Of a stretch of DNA of 64,000 nt, positions 1 to 7,696 are shown one piece after another; the stretch's first letter is position 1; each line of letters begins with the position of its first letter. The notes beneath the pieces are model-generated. The model searched no databases. It saw only the letters and a program-made list of their open reading frames with translations, and was not told the DNA's origin. Where the stretch lies: the NCBI RefSeq assembly GCF_027497175.1, contig NZ_CP114901.1, positions 1,736,001 through 1,800,000 on the forward strand. The letters are read 5' to 3'. Origin of the DNA: Verrucosispora sp. WMMD573 (GTDB lineage Bacteria > Actinomycetota > Actinomycetes > Mycobacteriales > Micromonosporaceae). The position numbers and the translations under genes are program-made.

Positions 1-928
1 CGTCGGCCTGGTCGTTCACGTGCGAGACCATTGGGGCCTGGCAGTAGATCACCGCTCCGGTGGACCGGATCCGGCGCAGCGCGGTCGCCACCAGGGGCGT
101 GCGCAGTTCACACGGATGGGTGAAGTGCGCCATCACCGCGACCTGCTTGCCGGCCGCGATGATCCGCCCGAACAGGCGCAGCAACTCGTCGCTGTCCGCG
201 TCGCTGACGTACCGCTGCGGCCAGTAGGCCAGCGACTTGGTGCCGATCCGGACGGTCTGGACCGTCGGCACGTCGAGCAGCGGTTCGAGATGGCCGCGCA
301 GCCGCTCGGTGCTCATGATCATCGGGTCGCCGCCGGTGACCAGCACGTCACTGACTTCGGGGTGGTCCCGCAGGTAGTCCACCAGCCGGTCGGGACCGGG
401 GGTGGCGAAGCGCAGCGCGGGATCGCCGACGAACTGTGCCCAGCGGAAGCAGTAAGTGCAGTATGAGTGGCAGGACTGGCCCTGGGTCGGGAAGTAGAGC
501 ACGGTCTCCCGGTACTTGTGCTGCAGGCCGGGTAGACGCTCGCCCCGGTGCATCGGCACGTTGTACTCCCGCTGGCCGGACGGGTGCGGGTTCAGGCCGG
601 CGCGGATGCGGGCGACCACGGCGGCGACCTCCCGGGCGGCGGATCCCGAGTGCACCACGGCGGCCAGCGCCTGCTCGTCTTCGGCGGAGAGCATGCCGCG
701 CTGGGGGAAGACCAACCGGAACATCGGGTCCTCCTCGGGCCGCGTCCAGTCGATCAGGTGGTCGAGGACGTATTCGTTGACCCGGAACGGAAAGACGTGC
801 GCCAGCAGGGCGATTTCTTCGCGCAGGTCGGGGCGCAAGCCGTACCGGCCGGCGATGTCGTCGATTTGGCGCGGACCGAAGGCCCGGAAACGGGTGACGG
901 CCACGGGATGATCGAGCATCAGTGTCAT
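1..928 (-). CDS. KamA-family radical SAM aminomutase, 3' end cut by window edge
   Basis: Radical SAM/PLP enzyme of the lysine 2,3-aminomutase family, which moves an alpha-amino group to the beta carbon (lysine to beta-lysine, or glutamate in relatives). The CxxxCxxC 4Fe-4S motif is read as CHSYCTYCF at residues 153-161, followed by the family's GGDPMIMS segment, which matches the SAM-binding GGD motif. About 309 residues are visible of a usual 400-470, so the PLP lysine and the residues that set substrate choice lie outside the window. I chose the ATG at 926-928 because GAAGGA lies 8 nt upstream. It diverges from the biosynthetic operon at 1242 and probably supplies a beta-amino acid to it. 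The family call is firm from the motif and flanking sequence; the substrate is unknown. Confidence 0.9.
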   Translation of the reverse strand, partial: MTLMLDHPVAVTRFRAFGPRQIDDIAGRYGLRPDLREEIALLAHVFPFRVNEYVLDHLIDWTRPEEDPMFRLVFPQRGMLSAEDEQALAAVVHSGSAAREVAAVVARIRAGLNPHPSGQREYNVPMHRGERLPGLQHKYRETVLYFPTQGQSCHSYCTYCFRWAQFVGDPALRFATPGPDRLVDYLRDHPEVSDVLVTGGDPMIMSTERLRGHLEPLLDVPTVQTVRIGTKSLAYWPQRYVSDADSDELLRLFGRIIAAGKQVAVMAHFTHPCELRTPLVATALRRIRSTGAVIYCQAPMVSHVNDQAD

Positions 929-1241
929 ACGAATTCCTTCGTTCAGGACTTTGGCGGAATGCCCAATTGACGCTGACCAATTGCGTCGGGTGGCGGTCGC
1001 GGCGTCCACCGCCAACTACCCCTACACGAGTGCGCTAACCGGTATGACGGAATCTCCCGATCAACCTCTCTCATGACGCGATCAAAGGTCTCGATGGCTC
1101 GTCTGGTAGCAGGGCCGATAACTTTGTCTGAGTCGGTCATCAAGATATTCAATCGATCAGAAGGGCGGCATTGTTTATGGCTGCGGTAAGCACGGAAATA
1201 GACCTACGTCAGGTCCAACACCCCTAAGGAGTGCGTCGCCC
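929..1241. promoter_or_regulatory. Divergent intergenic region of the biosynthetic cluster
   Basis: This 313-bp gap separates the aminomutase from the main operon and must hold both promoters. Its base composition is less GC-rich than the flanking genes, especially around 1030-1200. A minus-strand reading frame at 943-1140 (ATG) or 943-1152 (TTG) encodes a plausible start (MTDSDKVIGPATRRAI) but degrades into arginine/proline-rich sequence and has no clear ribosome site, so I do not call it. A strong Shine-Dalgarno AAGGAG sits at 1226-1231. I see no clear inverted repeat that could be named the LysR operator. Confidence 0.5.
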
Positions 1242-1277
1242 ATGAATCTCGCCACTGGTTGCGGGTGGAAGCAGTGA
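1242..1277 (+). CDS. Eleven-codon leader ORF coupled to the thioesterase
   Basis: ATG at 1242 has the only strong ribosome site in front of the operon (AAGGAG at 1226-1231, 10-nt spacing). It opens an 11-codon frame, MNLATGCGWKQ. Its TGA (1275-1277) overlaps an in-frame GTG (1274-1276) of the thioesterase as GTGA, the same junction type used through the rest of the operon. It may be a translational-coupling leader, or an attenuator-type peptide (it contains Trp and Cys), or a chance frame. The layout is seen directly; translation is inferred. Confidence 0.4.
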   Translation: MNLATGCGWKQ

Positions 1278-1993
1278 ACGGCCTGGACGGCACGCAGCCG
1301 ATGCTGCTGCCGATGGGCCGGCCCCGGTCCGGCATGTCTAGCGTCCTGATCCACCCAGCCGGCGGCGGCCTCGGTGCGTACGCGGGCGTGGTGCTGAAGC
1401 TGGGCCGCCGTGGGCCGGTGTTCGGCATCCGCGGCCACGGGCTCGCGCCGGGCGAGACGCCGGACACCACCGTCGCCGCGATGACCGACCGGTACCTGAA
1501 CCTGCTGGACAGCCTGCCCGACCCGCCGGACCTGCTGTTCGGTTGGTCGCTGGGCGGCGTCGTGGCGTGGGAACTGGCGTCGCGGCTGCGTTCCTCGTCG
1601 GGCCGGCGACCCCGGGTCGTCATGGTCGACAGCCCCTCGGCCGGCATCGACCGCGACCCGTCGGCCGCGCGGCGCTGGCGCGAGCGGGTCCGCGCGTCCC
1701 TTACCGAGAACGGCGGATTTCCCGCCGACCGGGTCGCCCAGACGGTCGAGGCCCACCTGGACGCGGTCACCGCCTACCGGGTGGCGGGCCGGCACGACTG
1801 CCCGACCCTGCTGCTGCCCTGTGCGCAGGAGGAGAATGTCGCTCATCTTGCGGCGTGGCGATCAGCGACGTCACAGCTGACGGTGTGTCCGCTGCCCGGT
1901 GGGCATTTCACCGCCTTCGACCGCGAACGGCTGCCGCTGCTTCTCGGTCACCTCGACGCGTTCCTCACCGCGACGGAGGTGACCCGTGCCTGA
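1274..1993 (+). CDS. Type II thioesterase / alpha-beta hydrolase
   Basis: Free-standing thioesterase-domain protein of about 239 residues, the usual size for type II editing or release thioesterases of carrier-protein pathways. The nucleophile elbow GWSLGG puts the catalytic Ser at residue 92. The late GGHFTAF segment supplies His211, and the HPAGGG stretch near the N-terminus is the family's oxyanion loop. I chose GTG 1274 because it overlaps the stop of a well-initiated 11-codon leader; TTG 1259 and GTG 1265 are in-frame alternatives without a ribosome site. The next gene starts inside its 3' end (8-nt overlap). It probably hydrolyses mis-loaded or finished acyl groups from one of the two carrier proteins. 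Confidence 0.85.
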   Translation: MNGLDGTQPMLLPMGRPRSGMSSVLIHPAGGGLGAYAGVVLKLGRRGPVFGIRGHGLAPGETPDTTVAAMTDRYLNLLDSLPDPPDLLFGWSLGGVVAWELASRLRSSSGRRPRVVMVDSPSAGIDRDPSAARRWRERVRASLTENGGFPADRVAQTVEAHLDAVTAYRVAGRHDCPTLLLPCAQEENVAHLAAWRSATSQLTVCPLPGGHFTAFDRERLPLLLGHLDAFLTATEVTRA

Positions 1994-3236
1994 CGAACTG
2001 CTGGCCACCGCGCGGGCGGCGTACGCCGCCGCGCCGCCGGTAGGCGACTCCGCCTACCACCGTTACTGCCGGGCGTTCGCCCGGCGGCTCGTCGCCGACT
2101 GGCCACTGATCGTGGCGGCCAACGACGACGACGTCGCCGAGGCCGAACGGGCCGGCATGGCCCCCACCCTGGTGAACCGGCTCCGGCTGACCGACGACCA
2201 CCGGGACCGCATGGTGGCGCTGACCGGACAGGCCCGGCGGGAAGTCGAAACGGTGGTCGAGGTCGAGGTCCCGGTCACCGGCGCGGCGCGGACGGTGCAC
2301 CGGGTGCCCCGCCCGCTCGGCGTCGTGCTGATGGTCTACGAGGCCCGGCCGACGGTCACCGTCGACGGGGCGCTGCTGCCGGTCATGGTGGGCAACGCCG
2401 TCCTGCTGCGCGGCGGGCGGGAGAATGCCGCCACCAACGCCGCGCTGGAGCGGACCGTACACGCCGCGTTGGCCGAGGCCGGGCTGCCGACCGGGCTGGT
2501 CACCGTCCTCGACGACCCGCACCGGCGGCTGCTGCGCGCCCTGCTGAAACGGCCCGACCAGGTGGACGTGGTGATCCCACGTGGCAGCCCGGCGCTGGTC
2601 GACGCCTGCCGGACCAGCGCCATTCCGCTCATCGCCAGCGGTGGCGGGGTCAACCACCTGTACGTGCACCGCAGCGCCGACCTCGACCTGGCGGCCCGGG
2701 TGACGCTGGACAGCAAGCTTCCCGAGCCCGCCGGCTGTACCTCGGTGGAGACGGTGCTGGTCGACCGGGCCGTCGCCGAGGCATACCTGGAGGCGCTGGC
2801 CCGGCGGCTCAAGGAGGTCGAGGCGACGCTGACCCTCCGGGTGGACCCCGGGGTCGGCGTCCCGGTGGCACCCGGGCTGCGGACCGAACCGCTAGGACCG
2901 TACGACATCGGCCGGGAATTCCTCGAACCGGTGGTCGCACTGGTCGGCGTCGACGGTCCGGCCACGGCCCTGGAGCACATCCGTGCGCACGGCTCCGGAC
3001 ACACCGAAGGAGTCCTCGCCCGCGATCCGGAGGTCACCGACACGTTCCGGCGCGGTGTCGACGCCGCCATGGTGGTCGTCAACGGCTCGCTGCGGCTGCA
3101 CGACGGTCCCACCCTCGGCCTGGGCGCCGAGATCGCCATCGCCACCGGTCGGCTGCACGTCCGGGGTCCGGTGACCCTCGCCGCGCTCGTCACCTACAGC
3201 TATGTCACCGACGCTTCGGGGGCGCTGCGCGGCTGA
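1986..3236 (+). CDS. ProA-like gamma-glutamyl phosphate reductase homologue
   Basis: 416-residue member of the aldehyde-dehydrogenase superfamily, close to ProA, which reduces gamma-glutamyl phosphate to glutamate semialdehyde with NADPH. Family signatures are present: RGGREN, IPRGSPALV, and the active-site segment PAGCTSVET with the catalytic Cys at residue 251. The C-terminal block GLGAEIAIATGRLHVRGP is also present. GTG 1986 overlaps the thioesterase stop. No glutamate kinase (ProB) partner lies in the window, so this is unlikely to be the housekeeping proline gene. In this context it may reduce an activated acyl group (acyl phosphate or carrier-bound thioester) to an aldehyde in the pathway. 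Family is clear; substrate is inference. Confidence 0.88.
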   Translation: MPDELLATARAAYAAAPPVGDSAYHRYCRAFARRLVADWPLIVAANDDDVAEAERAGMAPTLVNRLRLTDDHRDRMVALTGQARREVETVVEVEVPVTGAARTVHRVPRPLGVVLMVYEARPTVTVDGALLPVMVGNAVLLRGGRENAATNAALERTVHAALAEAGLPTGLVTVLDDPHRRLLRALLKRPDQVDVVIPRGSPALVDACRTSAIPLIASGGGVNHLYVHRSADLDLAARVTLDSKLPEPAGCTSVETVLVDRAVAEAYLEALARRLKEVEATLTLRVDPGVGVPVAPGLRTEPLGPYDIGREFLEPVVALVGVDGPATALEHIRAHGSGHTEGVLARDPEVTDTFRRGVDAAMVVVNGSLRLHDGPTLGLGAEIAIATGRLHVRGPVTLAALVTYSYVTDASGALRG

Positions 3237-3273
3237 CCCGTGTCCTGTCCGTTCGTCCCTGGAGAGGGAGATC

Positions 3274-3555
3274 ATGCCTGCGTACCTGTCAATCGACCGG
3301 TCGGCCGTCGCCACCGTCGTCAAGAAGATCGTCGTCGCCGAGTCACGCCTGTCCGTTCCGCCCGACGCCATCGCCGACGACGAACCGCTCGTCGGCGACC
3401 TGTTGCACGTCAACTCACTCGGCTTCGTCGGCATGCTCGTGCGGATCGAGGACGAGTTGGACGCGACGCTGCCGGACGACCTCTTCGTGGGCCGCAGCTT
3501 CCGCACCGTCGGCGACCTGATCGACGTCGTGACCGCCGCGGAGGTGCAGCCGTGA
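3274..3555 (+). CDS. Acyl/peptidyl carrier protein 1
   Basis: 93-residue carrier protein. The phosphopantetheine site reads HVNSLGF with Ser48, so the usual Asp before the Ser is Asn. The helix after it (VGMLVRIEDELDATLPDDLF) is typical of small discrete ACPs. ATG 3274 is preceded by GAGAGGGAG at 3262-3270. It is one of two stand-alone carriers in this operon, and its end overlaps the next gene by GTGA. It probably carries an amino acyl group loaded by the adenylation enzyme at 9113 and is activated by the phosphopantetheinyl transferase at 7091. Confidence 0.88.
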   Translation: MPAYLSIDRSAVATVVKKIVVAESRLSVPPDAIADDEPLVGDLLHVNSLGFVGMLVRIEDELDATLPDDLFVGRSFRTVGDLIDVVTAAEVQP

Positions 3556-4868
3556 CCACCGAGGTGCCCACCCGCTGGCGCAGCGTCCTGCCGTACCTGG
3601 CCGAGCCGCTGCCGCCGGACGTCACGCCGCGACGCGAGGGCGGCGAAGTCAAGATCAATATTCCCGTCGAGCTGGTCCGGCACAGCGTCTCCACAAGGGA
3701 GTACTGGGACATCCCCGCCCCCGTCGTGCAGCGGTACCGGCAATACCGGCCGACCCCGCTGTGGCGCGCCCGCGGCTTCGAGGAGGCCGTCGGCGCGCGG
3801 GTGCCGATCTACGTCAAGAACGAGGGCGTCAACATCTCCGGCAGCCACAAGCTCAACACCGCCCTCGCCCAGGCCCACTACTACCGTCAGGCCGGCGTCG
3901 AGGAACTGGTCACCGGCACCGGCGCCGGCCAGTGGGGCACCGCGATGGCCGCCGCGTGCGCCCTGTTCGGGCTCCGCTGCCGGGTCTTCATGGTGGAGTC
4001 CAGCCTGCGTCGCAAGCCGTATCGGGGGGTGCTGATGCGGATGCTCGGCGCCGAGGTGCACGCCAGCCCCAGCGGCCTGACCAAGGTCTCCGCCAGCGAG
4101 GAACTCGCCGCCGGCAACAGTCTCTCCCTCGCCATCGGCGAGGCGGTCGAGTACGCCGCCGACCACGACGGCGTCGCGTTCTGCATCGGCAGTGGCGAGA
4201 CCTACAGCATCCTGCACCAGTCGGTGATCGGGTTGGAGGCGGCCGACCAGCTCGCCGAGCTCGACGCGCGGATCGACACGGTGGTCGGCTGCGTCGGTGC
4301 CGGTTCCAACTTCGGCGGCATCGCGCTGCCGTTCCACGCCGCCGCCCGGGCCGCCGGAGCCGAGGGGCCCCGGCTGGTGGCCGCCGAGTCCAGCAGCACC
4401 CCGAAACTCACCCGGGGCGTCTACGCGTACGACAAGACCGACGCGACGGGCAGCGGCCCGATGGAGGCGATGTACACCATCGGCAGCGACTACCAGATCC
4501 CCGACGCGCACACCGCCGGCCTGCGCTTCCACGGGGCCGCGAAGCTCATCTCCGCGATGCGGCACACCGGTGACGTGGACGCGGTGGCGGTCAGCCAGGC
4601 CGACGCCCTCGACGCCGGACGACTGCTCACCCGGCACGAGAGCCTCCTACCCGCGCCCGAGTCCGGGCACGCCCTGGCCGCGGCCGCGCGGATCGCCGCC
4701 TCCGGCGAGGCCCACCAGGGCGTGCTGGTCTGCGTGAGCGGGCACGGCTACCTGGACCTAGCCGCGTACGAGCACTTCCTCGCCGGCGGCGTGGAGGACC
4801 AGTCCCCGCCCGACGAGGCACTGGCCCGCGCGGTGGCCAATCTGCGGCCGGTGGGAGCACCGTCGTGA
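3552..4868 (+). CDS. TrpB-like PLP enzyme lacking the catalytic Glu
   Basis: 438-residue fold-type II PLP enzyme of the tryptophan synthase beta (TrpB2-like) group. The Schiff-base lysine is Lys100 in NISGSHKLN. The phosphate-binding loop is GAGSNFGG, and SGHGYLDL near the C-terminus matches the TrpB2 pattern. In true TrpB the next core motif is ETGAGQ, whose Glu activates indole; here it reads GTGAGQW with Gly122 in that place. This argues against tryptophan synthesis and for another beta-replacement or elimination on a Ser/Thr/Cys-like substrate. It is coupled by GTGA overlaps to the carrier protein before it and the acyltransferase after it, so its substrate or product may be carrier-linked. 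Family is certain; reaction is unknown. Confidence 0.88.
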   Translation: MTTEVPTRWRSVLPYLAEPLPPDVTPRREGGEVKINIPVELVRHSVSTREYWDIPAPVVQRYRQYRPTPLWRARGFEEAVGARVPIYVKNEGVNISGSHKLNTALAQAHYYRQAGVEELVTGTGAGQWGTAMAAACALFGLRCRVFMVESSLRRKPYRGVLMRMLGAEVHASPSGLTKVSASEELAAGNSLSLAIGEAVEYAADHDGVAFCIGSGETYSILHQSVIGLEAADQLAELDARIDTVVGCVGAGSNFGGIALPFHAAARAAGAEGPRLVAAESSSTPKLTRGVYAYDKTDATGSGPMEAMYTIGSDYQIPDAHTAGLRFHGAAKLISAMRHTGDVDAVAVSQADALDAGRLLTRHESLLPAPESGHALAAAARIAASGEAHQGVLVCVSGHGYLDLAAYEHFLAGGVEDQSPPDEALARAVANLRPVGAPS

Positions 4869-5725
4869 CCGCCGCCGTCGCCACCGGGGTCCGTACCGAA
4901 CTGCTCGACTGCATCCAGGCCAACCTCGCCGTCCTCGCCGACCGGTGGGGCGAACCGGGGCGCCACCTCGCCCTCGGCGCGACTCTGCGCTTTCAGCCGC
5001 GTCTCGGTACCGACGGGCTACCCACCGTCGACCCGCCGGTGCGCCAGCACCTGGCCGAGCTGACGGGGCACGTCGGCCTGGTCGCCCAGCGAGAGCACCG
5101 CCACCTCGACCCGGCCGGCCTGCGCGTGATGGCGGAACGGGCCGCAGTGGTGTATGCCGTCGGCGACAGCTACCACATGCCGTGGCTCCCGTACGCCGGC
5201 CACAGCCACATGGAGCACAGCTACCTCGTCGCCCTGCACGGCGAGGAGGCGCTGATCGGCGATGCCTACGACAACGAGACCGCCTGGGGTCCCGCGCGCC
5301 CCGGCAGCTGGACGCTGCCGTGGGCGCGGCTGCCCGTCACCGATCTGGCCGTGGTCTACACCGTCACGGACGAGTACCGAGCGCCCGCCCTCTCGGTACG
5401 CCTGGACGACCCGGCCGCCTACCTGGAGGCGTACGCGCGGTGCGGTGACCCGGTCGCCGCGGCCCGGCGGCTCACCGCCGAGACGTGGCTTATGAGCCGA
5501 GCCCGCAAGCTGCACGCCGCGTACCGCCTGCACCGGGGGGAGAGCCTGGACGCGGAGGCGCACCTGCGCCGCTGGGACCAGCTCACCGCCACCGCCTTCA
5601 TCGCCCTGCGCCGGGTGGAGCGGGGTCGGCCCGCACCCGGCACGCTGCTGACCGACCTGGCCGCAGCCCTCGCCGCCGACCGGGACGTCTTCGCGACCCG
5701 GCCCGACCACCTGGAGAAGCCGTGA
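4865..5725 (+). CDS. BtrH-like cysteine acyltransferase 1
   Basis: 286-residue protein that I place in the BtrH N-terminal (papain/C39-like) family. BtrH moves an aminoacyl group from the BtrI carrier protein to the butirosin aminoglycoside. A candidate triad is visible: Cys16 (LLDCIQANL), His118 (MEHSYLVAL) and Asp133 (LIGDAYDN). The segment VGDSYHMPW before the His matches the family's D-x-YxxPY block. The second half is helical with no recognised domain. The gene at 7693 is a paralogue with the same layout. It is coupled on both sides by GTGA overlaps and precedes the second carrier protein directly. It probably transfers or cyclises a carrier-bound acyl chain. Family placement is by motif pattern only. 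Confidence 0.7.
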   Translation: MTAAVATGVRTELLDCIQANLAVLADRWGEPGRHLALGATLRFQPRLGTDGLPTVDPPVRQHLAELTGHVGLVAQREHRHLDPAGLRVMAERAAVVYAVGDSYHMPWLPYAGHSHMEHSYLVALHGEEALIGDAYDNETAWGPARPGSWTLPWARLPVTDLAVVYTVTDEYRAPALSVRLDDPAAYLEAYARCGDPVAAARRLTAETWLMSRARKLHAAYRLHRGESLDAEAHLRRWDQLTATAFIALRRVERGRPAPGTLLTDLAAALAADRDVFATRPDHLEKP

Positions 5726-5979
5726 ACCAGACCTTTCAGGACCTGCTCGTCCCCTACCTGCCGTACCTCAACGGTCGACCGGTCACCGAGGAGAGCCGCC
5801 TGCACGACCTCGGCCTCAACTCGATGAAGGCCATCGACCTGCTCTTCACCATCGAGGACGAACTCGGTGTGTCGCTGCCCGACGAGGATCTCAACGACTC
5901 GACCTTCGCGACCGCCGGCAGCCTGTGGCGCGCGGTGGAGCGGGCCGGTGCCGGCCAGCACACGAAGGTGGTCGTCTGA
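5722..5979 (+). CDS. Acyl/peptidyl carrier protein 2
   Basis: 85-residue carrier protein with the phosphopantetheine attachment site GLNSM at Ser34; as in carrier 1, Asn replaces the usual Asp. The following helix (KAIDLLFTIEDELGVSLP) is canonical. The start GTG 5722 overlaps the previous stop, and its own stop overlaps the next start as ATGA. Direct coupling to the acyl-CoA-dehydrogenase-like gene resembles pathways in which an aminoacyl carrier is oxidised (prolyl-carrier to pyrrolyl-carrier), but nothing here proves proline is the substrate. Confidence 0.88.
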   Translation: MNQTFQDLLVPYLPYLNGRPVTEESRLHDLGLNSMKAIDLLFTIEDELGVSLPDEDLNDSTFATAGSLWRAVERAGAGQHTKVVV

Positions 5980-7094
5980 TGACGCTCCCGACGGTGCTGG
6001 ACGATCCGGCGGCGGACGCACCCCGGGTCCTCGACGCCCTCGGTCCCGGCGCGACCGGGCCGGACGCGTGGCGGGCACTGGGCGCCGCGGGCCTGCTCGC
6101 GCAGGTGTACCGCGACGGTGATCCCCGGCAGGGGGTGGACCCGGCCGCGCTCGGCGCGCTGCTGACCGCCGTCGACGAGCGCTGCCCGGTGGGGACCACG
6201 CTCGCGGTCTGCGTGCCGTTGGCCACCTGCCTGCCGCTGCTGGCCGGCGTGGCCGGTCCGGCCGCCCGGACGCTGGCGGACGCGCTGCGCGGCGACGCCG
6301 TCGTGGCCCTGGCCGCCACCGACGATGTCGCCGGTTGCGACCTGGCCTCGCTGGGCACGACCGTGACGCTGCACGAGGACCACGTGGAGCTCACCGGGAC
6401 CAAGCGCTGGATCACCAACGCCACCCGGTGCGACGCGCTGCTGGTCCTCGCCCGGCACCGGCCCGGCCCGCACTTCACCAACTTCACCTGGCTGCTGGTA
6501 CCCGCCACCGCTCCCGGCGTACGCGCCGAGGCGGCCGAGACCGACCTCTTCGACGGCTCGGGCGCCGGGCATCTCTCCTTCGACCGGGTCCGGCTCGGTC
6601 GCGACCACGTGGTCGGCGGGATCGGTCGGGGCATGAGCGGATTCGCCGCCCACATCGCCGTCGAACGGCTCGCCGGGGCGCTGTGGGCGGTAGGGCTTTG
6701 CCGGCGGGTCCTGGCGGACACCCTGCGCTACCTCCAGGACCGCCGGTACGGCGACGGCACCCTCTGGCACCTGGAGGGCGTCCGCCAGCGGTACGCAGCC
6801 GCCCTGCTGTGCGCCCGACAGCACCGGGCGCTCACCGACAGCCTGGCCGGGACCGTGGCGTCCGGCCGGGACGCGCCCGCCGCAGCGATGCTCAAGGCCA
6901 GCGCCGCAGGCACTCTCGAACGGGTTCTCGACGAGTGCGCCCACCTCCAGGGCGCGTACGGCTTCCGGACAGGTGGGCCGCAGCAACTGCGCGCCCAGGC
7001 CGCCCTATTCGGCATCGGCGGCGGCACGACCGAGGTCGTGCTGTCGGTGATGAGCGGTGCCGCCACCGACATCCTCGCGGGGCTGGACCGATGA
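5979..7094 (+). CDS. Acyl-CoA dehydrogenase-like flavoenzyme
   Basis: 371-residue protein of the acyl-CoA dehydrogenase superfamily. Family blocks include KRWITNA in the middle beta domain, the AVERLAGALW helix, and the C-terminal FGIGGGTTEVVLSVM flavin-binding signature. In carrier-protein clusters such enzymes oxidise carrier-bound aminoacyl groups; some relatives are two-component monooxygenases that need a flavin reductase. A flavin reductase is encoded at 8547, so both readings stay open. ATG 5979 overlaps the carrier stop as ATGA. Confidence 0.85.
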   Translation: MTLPTVLDDPAADAPRVLDALGPGATGPDAWRALGAAGLLAQVYRDGDPRQGVDPAALGALLTAVDERCPVGTTLAVCVPLATCLPLLAGVAGPAARTLADALRGDAVVALAATDDVAGCDLASLGTTVTLHEDHVELTGTKRWITNATRCDALLVLARHRPGPHFTNFTWLLVPATAPGVRAEAAETDLFDGSGAGHLSFDRVRLGRDHVVGGIGRGMSGFAAHIAVERLAGALWAVGLCRRVLADTLRYLQDRRYGDGTLWHLEGVRQRYAAALLCARQHRALTDSLAGTVASGRDAPAAAMLKASAAGTLERVLDECAHLQGAYGFRTGGPQQLRAQAALFGIGGGTTEVVLSVMSGAATDILAGLDR

Positions 7095-7696
7095 GGGCGT
7101 GTGAAGTCGGCCCTGGGGTCTGGGCGGCAGCGGGCGGCGTCACGACCGACGGCACGACGCGGGCGGACCGCGCCGCGGCCGGGGAGATGGCACCCTGGCG
7201 GGCCCGGCAGTTCCTCGGCGGGCGGGCCCTGCTGAGGTCGCTGCTCGCCGAGGTGGTGCCGCCAGCCGCGGGAGCAGACCTGGTGCCCGGCCCGAACGGC
7301 AAGCCGGTGCTGGCCGGCTGGCCCGGCGTGGGCGTTAGCATCTCCCACGACGAGGAAGACGTGGCGGTCGGCGTGGCCAGCGGCCGTCGGGTCGGTGTCG
7401 ACGTGCAGACGCCGCCGGACCCGGTCCCGTCGCCGATGCTGCGCCGGTGCGCCCGCGCCTATCTGGACGAGCTGGCCGCGCTGTCGCCGTACCGGCGCAA
7501 TCGGGTCTTTACCGAGATCTGGACCGTCCAGGAAGCCTGCGTCAAGGTCGACGGCTCGGGCATCGGCGGTCGTCCATGGCGTATCGACGTGCCACCGGAT
7601 CAGGACGAGGGCGCCTGGCGCGGGCTGCGTTGGCGCAAAATACGCGACCTTGCGGGCCCGCCCGTGGCGTGCGCGTGGGACGGCAGGCACCGATGA
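7091..7696 (+). CDS. 4'-phosphopantetheinyl transferase (Sfp/EntD type)
   Basis: 201-residue enzyme that loads phosphopantetheine from CoA onto carrier-protein serines. The paired motifs are VSISHDEE...GVDVQ, with the Mg-binding Asp, and WTVQEACVK, a variant of WxxKEAxxK. ATG 7091 overlaps the preceding stop and its own stop overlaps the next start by ATGA. A dedicated transferase within the operon is consistent with two carriers (3274 and 5722) that have Asn instead of Asp next to the modified Ser. Confidence 0.92.
   Translation: MRACEVGPGVWAAAGGVTTDGTTRADRAAAGEMAPWRARQFLGGRALLRSLLAEVVPPAAGADLVPGPNGKPVLAGWPGVGVSISHDEEDVAVGVASGRRVGVDVQTPPDPVPSPMLRRCARAYLDELAALSPYRRNRVFTEIWTVQEACVKVDGSGIGGRPWRIDVPPDQDEGAWRGLRWRKIRDLAGPPVACAWDGRHR

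Noticed and set aside
943..1152. 69-residue minus-strand frame in the aminomutase/thioesterase gap
   Set aside because: TTG or internal ATG start, no ribosome site, and the second half is low-quality Arg/Pro-rich sequence; probably chance.
2892..4637. 581-residue antisense frame opposite the ProA-like and TrpB-like genes
   Set aside because: It mirrors high-GC third-codon positions of two well-supported genes and shows no family motif.
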